A stretch of 60,000 nt of DNA from Antedon mediterranea. Lineage: Eukaryota; Echinodermata; Crinoidea; Comatulida; Antedonidae. The stretch covers positions 39,699,304 to 39,759,303 of the forward strand of contig NC_092671.1 in assembly GCF_964355755.1 (NCBI RefSeq), written 5' to 3'. Made by a program: the position numbers and the translations under genes. The notes under the pieces were generated by a model. It had not been told where the DNA came from. It worked only from the letters and a program-made list of their open reading frames with translations, and ran no database searches. Position 1 is the stretch's first letter. Each line of letters opens with the position of its first letter. This document shows, piece by piece, positions 53,509 through 60,000 of this stretch.

Positions 53509-54529
53509 AGTAAATATTATTAAATATTAAATAAATTAAATATTAAATAAATATTATTAAATATTATTATTCAATAGTTTGAATCTTTGTATTTACTATA
53601 AATTTGCATAATATATTCGCAATCAACGTATATGATATAGGTTACATGATTAGGTAAAACATATGATACATTACTGTTCGATAATGATTAATATTATTTA
53701 AACATGATAAAGATGTACAATGTTAATTAGACTACAATCTGTAGTTATTGTCTTATTTTTGTCTGAAAGTACACATAATGTGAGTATTATATTATACGTA
53801 TGAAACGCTATATGGGCCAAAATATGTATCTTTACTAATTACGGGAAGTACGGCGCTGCTTCGAAGCGTCTTTGTTATCATCAATGATGGACGTTACTTT
53901 GAGACTGAAAAGTGTTGTTAAAACACAACTTCAATTGCAGAAGTCACGCAGATGGCGAAAGTGTGTTCACTTGTCATTCTCCTTTCTACGTGAAACATTG
54001 TAAAGATTACTAGCCTACACAACCATTGATTCATCGAGATAGTACACGAACCGTCCCACTTAAATATGACTCACATTCAACCTTTTGTTTTAGATATTAA
54101 CTGTTATTAATTACCAACAATTCCACTAAAACCGACAGTAACATCCCACAGACTTTCTTTTTTGCATTGTCTTTTACTTTTTATTGACATTTTTTGTACC
54201 ACAATTCCTAGTATCCTGAAGCAGATTCACTGTACCCTAATGGGAAGAGATTCATAAATCACGTTGTTGCTATGGAAACCAGTGCGTAACCTCATTTGCA
54301 TATAGATACTGATCGTCTGCTGATTAAAATATTAGTTAGTGAATTTATTCATTTAATTAAGTTCACCATAGGAAAATATATTTATAAAGTTTGAATTTTG
54401 TAATGACTTTTCTATCGAAATTTTTAAAATCTAAAAACCATTTTTCTATTGTGGTACTAAAAGAGTGATGCTTAAAACAACGGTTGCAGCAGTGCAACAA
54501 GAAATCACAATCTAAGACGATTTGGGTTT

Positions 54530-54800
54530 CGACTGTAAGTTTGTGGGTGGGGAGGGGGAGTTGTAGTCGTGTCGTGTCTAAAAGCCTTACTCCTCATTCG
54601 TTTCAATAGAAAATGTCCTTAATAGAGGTGTCGCATAAATATTGGTGTCTCAAATGAAGGGTTCCACTGTAAGTTTGGGGGTGGGGGGGGGGGGGGGTTT
54701 GGGAGGTTAGTTGTGTCTCAAAGCATTACTCATTCGTTGCAATAGAAAATGTCCCCTTAATAGAGATGTCTAATAGTATTGTTGTTTCAAATGAGGGGTC
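54530..54800. repeat. Diverged tandem duplication, about 137 bp, with G-rich tracts
   Basis: CACTGTAAGTTT-G-rich-...-CAATAGAAAATGTCC...TTAATAGAG occurs twice. The first G tract is GGGTGGGGAGGGGGAG (54544-54559) and the second is a run of more than ten Gs near 54685-54697. Confidence 0.75.
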
Positions 54801-55403
54801 ATACAACGACTGCGCATGTCTTAAAAGGTATAGCCTCTGGCTAGTCTCAGTCATACGATATCATGTTTTTTTCTGCTGATAATTGCGATGTGACTAATGC
54901 CATGTTCATCATTAAACTTACGTTTTTGCTATAAGCTATTATTATTATTATTATAAATGTAAAACAATTTCTGAAATATGATGAGTCTATGCTGACGTCA
55001 TCGGCGGACAATTATTTCCTCGCAGACGATAAAGTTGATCGTTATTCTCCCTTTGATTTCGCGCCAATCATGTTATTACAATTCCCATTTGCATTTATGT
55101 GCTCATTTTGCTCATATTTGTGCTAATTGTCGTTAAACTAATATTTCAAAAACAAACACTATTATATATTGTCATTTTTATTGACATAATCTTTACATAT
55201 CTAAATATTATTCACAATTATTTGTATTTTCATTTAATAATACCCGTTTAATATGAGTTCATTATTAATTTAATGAGGATTTGTCCGCCTTAATAATACA
55301 TCTCTGTTGTAATTATTTCATCAATGAACATTTTCAATAATCGATAATGAATCTGCCCTAAAACATCTATGATTGTTTAGTGTTATTGTTATTGAATTAT
55401 TAT

Positions 55404-55852
55404 TATGTATCCCATTATGTATCCCATTATGTATCCCATTATGTATCCCATTATGTATCCCATTATGTATCCCATTATGTATCCCATTATGTATCCCATT
55501 ATGTATCCCATTATGTATCCCATTATGTATCCCATTATGTATCCCATTATGTATCCCATTATGTATCCCATTATGTATCCCATTATGTATCCCATTATGT
55601 ATCCCATTATGTATCCCATTATGCATCTCATTATGTATCCCATTATGTATCCCATTATGTATCCCATTATGTATCCCATTATGTATCCCATTATGTATCC
55701 CATTATGCATCCCATTATGTATCCCATTATGTATCCCATTATGCATCTCATTATGTATCCCATTATGTATCCCATTATGTATCCCATTATGCATCCCATT
55801 ATGTATCCCATTATGTATCCCATTATGTATCCCATTATGTATCCCATTATGT
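55404..55852. repeat. 12-bp minisatellite (ATGTATCCCATT), about 37 units
   Basis: Highly regular, with variant units ATGCATCTCATT (55621, 55741) and ATGCATCCCATT (55705, 55789). Open in all six frames over much of its length, so the many open frames here are artefacts. Confidence 0.95.
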
Positions 55853-55957
55853 TTATCATATACAAACACAAGTGCATCACATAAATTTCTCAGGTGGGAG
55901 CGTGATATGAGAAACTATTCCAAATCAATAATGATGTAGGCCTACTGCTAGTCTAAG

Positions 55958-56085
55958 TTCCAGACGGAGTTTTGACTTGATATTAGTAAAAAGATAAACA
56001 TTTTGGCACATATGGCGTTTCATACGTATGCTACTTGAGCTTGTATTTTCAGACAAAAATCGAAATAAAAAGACAATAATAAGTA
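55958..56085. mobile_element. MITE end, family CCAGACGGAGTTTT / CATACGTATG
   Basis: TTCCAGACGGAGTTTTGACT and ATGGCGTTTCATACGTATGC match, in inverse orientation, the unit at 57950-58240. Confidence 0.6.
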
Positions 56086-56615
56086 TAGATTTGGAGCAAG
56101 TCTAGGTGCTACACGATTCTAAGTATTTCAATTAAGTGATTTAGGCCTACTATTGCACTATTGATAATTTCATGTGTAAATTGTGATTAAACAATGTTAG
56201 GCCTAACATTTTGATTTATTTTTGTAAAGATTCCCATTATTGATAATAATTGACTCTTAATTGATATTTGCTTCAATAGCGATAATATAATACATGCTAT
56301 GTTGTTAGCAGCTGTAGCTATAACTCACTGTTTTGGTTGGTTTGATTAAGTGGTTCGAACAACAATTACTTCAGTTTAAACTTGAATGGACGTACTTAAT
56401 TTCTGGTGTCGAATGTTTACTTCAAATCATTGTTTAACATACTTGAAAATATATGCTTATGTTTTATTATCGTTGTATAAAGATTACCTGTTATAATACC
56501 GATCCATTAAACGTTTAATCAAAGTTCAATTTCGATCCATTTTCTATCGATTTGAACGAAACACGATCCATCCTCGCTCGAGTCTGTCAATCGATATATC
56601 AATACGATGAGACTA

Positions 56616-56932
56616 AAGCCTGTTTTCCTGTCGACGTTATTCGATGCTATCGTTTACAATAATCGGCGATCTTCTACGTAAACATTAAAATGTTAACGAT
56701 TTACAGGAAAAGGTATACCCGCTATCATTATCATTTCAACTTGATCGTTTACAAACAATCGTCGTTGAACTGTTAACGACCAACGACGAATGCGTCGAAT
56801 AACGTCGACAGGAAAACAGGCTTAACAGTTCAACGACGATCGTTTGAAAACGATCAAGTTGAAATGATAACGATAGCATCGAGTACCTTTTCCTGTAAAT
56901 AGCGTCGAATAACGTCGACAGGAAAACAGGCT
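56616..56932. mobile_element. Two partly overlapping copies of the AAGCCTGTTTTCCTGTC element
   Basis: 56616-56823 has both ends (AAGCCTGTTTTCCTGTCGAC and GTCGACAGGAAAACAGGCTT). A mirrored second part, 56824-56932, ends in the same terminus, and a third partial CGAATAACGTCAACAGGA follows. Motifs TTAACGA and CAACGACGA recur. Confidence 0.75.
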
Positions 56933-57199
56933 TCGAATAACGTCAACAGGAATCATTTCTTGAGCGGCGTAAATTAATTATTTAAAATCGAAAGTTAATA
57001 TATTATAGGTATGATATTTGAGGGATATTGAACGTTTGTTACTCAAAAAAGACGTTTTAGATTTTAAACCTGGTGGAAAGGGAAGGATACTTGACATGAT
57101 GTTGATATGATTTTCACTCATCTCTCATTTCCGTTATATTTAATTTTTTGAGCAGGTATTTATAATCACGTAATGTAATCACATTTTAGTCATATGCCT

Positions 57200-57380
57200 C
57201 CCACCCACCACCTACCTACCTACTATACCTACCTACCACCTACCTACATCCTACCTACCTCCTATACCAACCACCTCCTACCTACCTACCTACCCACAAT
57301 TTCATCCACCTACCTACCTCCTATACCTATACCTACCTACCATATCCTACCTCCTACCTACCAGGTACCTATACCTACTT
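57200..57380. repeat. CCTA/CCTAC microsatellite tract
   Basis: Pyrimidine-rich imperfect (CCTA)n and (CCTAC)n; open frames here are low-complexity artefacts. Confidence 0.9.
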
Positions 57381-57944
57381 ATCATCTTTGGCCCATAAGT
57401 CATAAGTAATAATGATATGCAACATTACTTTATAATACGTTGCGGTAAGCCAGCATTCAAATATGATACCTTAAATCTAAAACGCACCCGGATGTGATTT
57501 AGAGATCAGCTAGATGTCTCTATTAGTGATCGCTTTGGGAAATGTCCCATTGTCAATTTTTAAATTGACGTTAATGACTAAAACAAACTAAAAATAGCTT
57601 GTTTTTTTTTTTGTAACATATTATAGATAGATAGATAAATGATACATTTGTCACATGATGACAGGTGACTTGGCTGCTAAACTATCGAACGTTAACCACT
57701 GACTTTAAAGATGCCCCCTCTCTCTAAAGTCAACCGTAATAACTCTGTATTCGATGTCATATATCAGGCCACATGATATATATCACCGTTTATCTTCTTA
57801 TCTATATTTGTATAATTATAAATGTTAACTCCCACTGAATGCGTATCCTGAATATACAATAAAAATAATATCAACTTGTTCTTTTGTGAGTCCATTCCAA
57901 AACATTTTATGCTGTACGTATGTGGTAAACATTATGATTATGTA

Positions 57945-58240
57945 CTAGACTTGCCCTGCTCAAGTCTGTATTTATTGTCTTTTTTATGTTAGTCCACCAG
58001 TCGATGTTTCAATTTTTGTCTGGAAATATCTGGAGTATCCAAGCTCAAGTAGTATATGTATGAAACGCCATATGTGTATTTATTGTCTTTTTTTATGTTA
58101 GTCCACCAGTTGACGTTTCAATTTTTGTCTGGAAATATCTGGAGTATCCAAGCTCAAGTAGTATACGTATGAAACGCCATATGTGCAAAAATATTTATAT
58201 TTTTACCTAACATTAAGTAAAAACTCCGTCTGGACTAATT
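57945..58240. mobile_element. CCAGACGGAGTTTT-family element with internal 120-bp tandem duplication
   Basis: Two direct copies of GTATTTATTGTCTTTTTTATG, then GTTAGTCCACCAGT, CTGGAAATATCTGGAGTATCC and ATGAAACGCCATATGTG. The right end AAAACTCCGTCTGGAC inverts the left end of the 55958 copy. It ends about 45 bp before the first synaptotagmin coding exon. Confidence 0.7.
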
Positions 58241-58307
58241 ATGTACTATTAGTTGATCAACATTATATTTTTTTCGTTCAACAGGAATACACTGACTTGA
58301 TATAGCA

Positions 58308-59479
58308 ATGTCTTTATACGTGATTGGTGTGCTGTGCGGAGTGGCGCTGGGAATTCTGATCATCACGATGATCCTCTTATGGCGAGGGTCGTGTCATCAA
58401 AAGAAAAAGGGTGAAGAGAATGTAACAAATGGAGAAAATGTTATCATCAAAACCGGCTCACCAATGGTAAGAATATTAAATATTGTTGACGAGTTGTATA
58501 ATGAAGAATACGTATTTAAATACACAATATTAAAAATATTGACGCGTTCGAATGCAAGTGACGCATTGTGAAGAATAATGAAGCAAAAGTATTTAAATAC
58601 ACATTATTAAAAACATTGACGCGTTCGAACGCATGTGAGACGCATTGTGAAGAATAATGAATAGGGCCTAAGACTATTTAAATACACATATTCACAAAGT
58701 TGACGCGTTTGAACGCACGTAAGACGCATTGTGAAGCATAAGGAAGAAGACGTATTATTATTTAAATACACATATTCAAAAAGTTGACGCGTGTGAACGC
58801 ACTGACGAGTGACCAATTTTTGAATTATGAATCAAGCTATTACAATTACCTTATTACAGGAAACGTCGTGTAAACACAATTGTAAAATTTGATGGGAAAC
58901 TGGCATTAACCAATTCTGACTGTATATATAATCACTGTTGTAAATATAATTGGCAATTTATTCACTACCTTCATTAGCCAGAGCCCGTGGGACCTATTGA
59001 ATTTATAATTATCATAAATGGGAATGTTTGCTGTCGTCTTAAAATGACAAAAACCTTAATTACTCGTCTTGCATGAAATAGTTTAATTTGTATAGTTTCG
59101 GGCAAGGTGTGTGTGCATGTGTGGTACATTGGCCGATATTCCCTGAATCCCAAAATCATGGAGTAAAAAAGTAAAACATTAAAACCTGATATATTATATA
59201 TAAATGTGTGTTTTTGTTTTTAGATCCCTGCTGTACTTGACCAAGTATCTGTACAACCATCCGATGCCACCCCTGACAACAAGGATGCTGGCAGCGCATG
59301 CGCAACGTCAGATTCGAGTGGAAGTGATTATGAGACAAAGATTGGTACAGTGAAAACAAACCTTTATCCAAGACCAGAACTGATAACACTAACAAGTGAA
59401 AAGGGAAATCGAGGAAAAGTACACGTTAAATTGTTTTACAGTTTTGATAGATCTGACTTTGTTGTCGAACTTTTGGAAG
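58308..59479 (+). CDS. Synaptotagmin-family membrane protein, first two coding exons (3' end outside window)
   Basis: Exons: 58285-58466 (23-nt 5' UTR, ATG at 58308, donor ATG|GTAAGA) and 59224-59479 (acceptor TTTTTAG, donor GAAG|GTAACA), joined at phase 0. They give 138 residues so far. Residues 3-26 (LYVIGVLCGVALGILIITMILLW) are a single transmembrane helix right at the N-terminus, followed by basic residues (CHQKKK), the usual type III anchor. The linker is Ser/Asp-rich. KIGTVKTNLYPR resembles the LGxIxPELYK segment before C2A in the Syt3/6/9/10 group, and RGKVHVKLFYSFDRSDFVVELLEG is the first two strands of a C2A domain. The Ca2+-binding loops lie beyond the edge, so Ca2+ sensing cannot be judged. 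Subgroup is uncertain, so no symbol is given. A 5' non-coding exon must lie upstream because 58285 follows a good acceptor (TTTTTTCGTTCAACAG). Confidence 0.82.
58490..58800. repeat. Imperfect 77-84 bp tandem repeat, four copies, CG-rich blocks
   Basis: GACGCGTTCGAAnGC recurs at 58541, 58618, 58702 and 58786, with TATTTAAATACACA between. It fills the start of synaptotagmin intron 1, 24 bp after the donor. Confidence 0.88.
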
Positions 59480-60000
59480 GTAACAATCAATACAATGTAT
59501 ACAGCGCACTTTTATGTTTCACCCGCCGAAGGCATACATAATGGGCTGCGAAAATCAGTCGAGTACATTTCATTTTAAATATTTCAGCCGTGTAACTACG
59601 CGGCGTCTTAGCCAATCATCGCTCTAGAAGATTAAGTTTTAAATTGACAAATGGAATGTTATTTAAACATTATTTCTTAGTGCATAACGCGAGAAAATAT
59701 TTTTGCGAGCCTTAATTACTGTGCATGTTAATATTATTTTCCAAATGTAAGTGGGTGGGAAAAAAACTGTATCGAAGAGGTATATAAAACGAATTTATAA
59801 TAGTCACAGCTTTACGCTGTTTGGATTTGTGCATTTTTTTAAAGGTGTTAAATAAACAGTTTTTAATAATTACTGTGAAACTTTATTTATTCGAGAGTGA
59901 AGGTGGTTGTATATATTATTATCTACGGAGACCTACTAATCAATTATACGAGTATCGATGTCTGAAATGTTGTTGAAACAATCGACGGCTTTCTAGTTAA
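59480..60000. other. Synaptotagmin intron 2 (partial): nothing recognised
   Basis: AT-rich. Short CG words near 59588-59602 (CCGTGTAACTACGCGG) could be the edge of an element. No exon seen. Confidence 0.55.

Noticed and set aside
55321-55939. Five overlapping open frames with HNGI, YPIM, CIPL and similar repeats
   Set aside because: The 12-bp minisatellite is open in both strands; not coding.
57194-57409. Pro/Thr/Tyr-rich open frame
   Set aside because: CCTA/CCTAC microsatellite.

Overview
This is a eukaryotic, AT-rich window (roughly two thirds A+T by eye) from an animal genome. Genes are split into short exons with GT/AG introns, and the introns are full of small inverted-repeat transposons and minisatellites. 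CCTAGG-rich tracts, (TAA)n-plus-AGCGC short repeats, tRNA-derived SINEs and the high similarity of the proteins to vertebrate orthologues suggest a marine deuterostome invertebrate. An echinoderm is my best guess, but this is inference.

Layout. (1) 61-25490, minus strand: the 5' part of a VPS13A/C-type bridge lipid-transfer protein gene. I could join 25 coding exons in phase, giving 1,081 residues from the initiator Met; the gene continues beyond position 1. (2) 25491-26671: compact interval holding the VPS13 promoter side and the 3' end of the next gene. (3) 26672-47305, minus strand: a complete transportin-3 (TNPO3) gene of 22 coding exons and 927 residues. The upstream TNPO3 and the downstream VPS13 lie head to tail. 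(4) 47306-58284: an 11 kb interval with repeats, one candidate orphan terminal exon on the minus strand (50294-50467), and presumably the 5' non-coding exon(s) of the next gene. (5) 58285-60000, plus strand: the first two coding exons of a synaptotagmin-family gene (transmembrane segment, linker, start of C2A). It runs off the right edge.

Repeats. One MITE family (TIR begins AAGCTCTGTCTACACTATCA, TA target duplication) has about 20 copies, and two of them form part of a 5' splice site. Others include an 11-bp-TIR/hairpin element of Helitron-like appearance with a tRNA-like module (38111-39727), a reverse-transcriptase fragment (41367-41891), several palindromic MITE families, two SINE-like units, a recent 281-bp tandem duplication, and minisatellites with units of 40, 24, 21, 21, about 19 and 12 bp. 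The 40-bp array (581-4340, 94 units) carries marker variants repeated at exactly 1,840 bp, so it is a dimer of a 46-unit block.

Biology. VPS13 moves bulk lipid at ER contact sites, TNPO3 imports SR proteins into the nucleus, and synaptotagmins are membrane-anchored Ca2+/phospholipid sensors; nothing links them as a pathway. The most interesting coding observation is that the VPS13 acidic linker carries two FFAT-like (VAP-binding) motifs with Ser/Thr at core position 4, on two adjacent exons, one of which can be skipped in frame.
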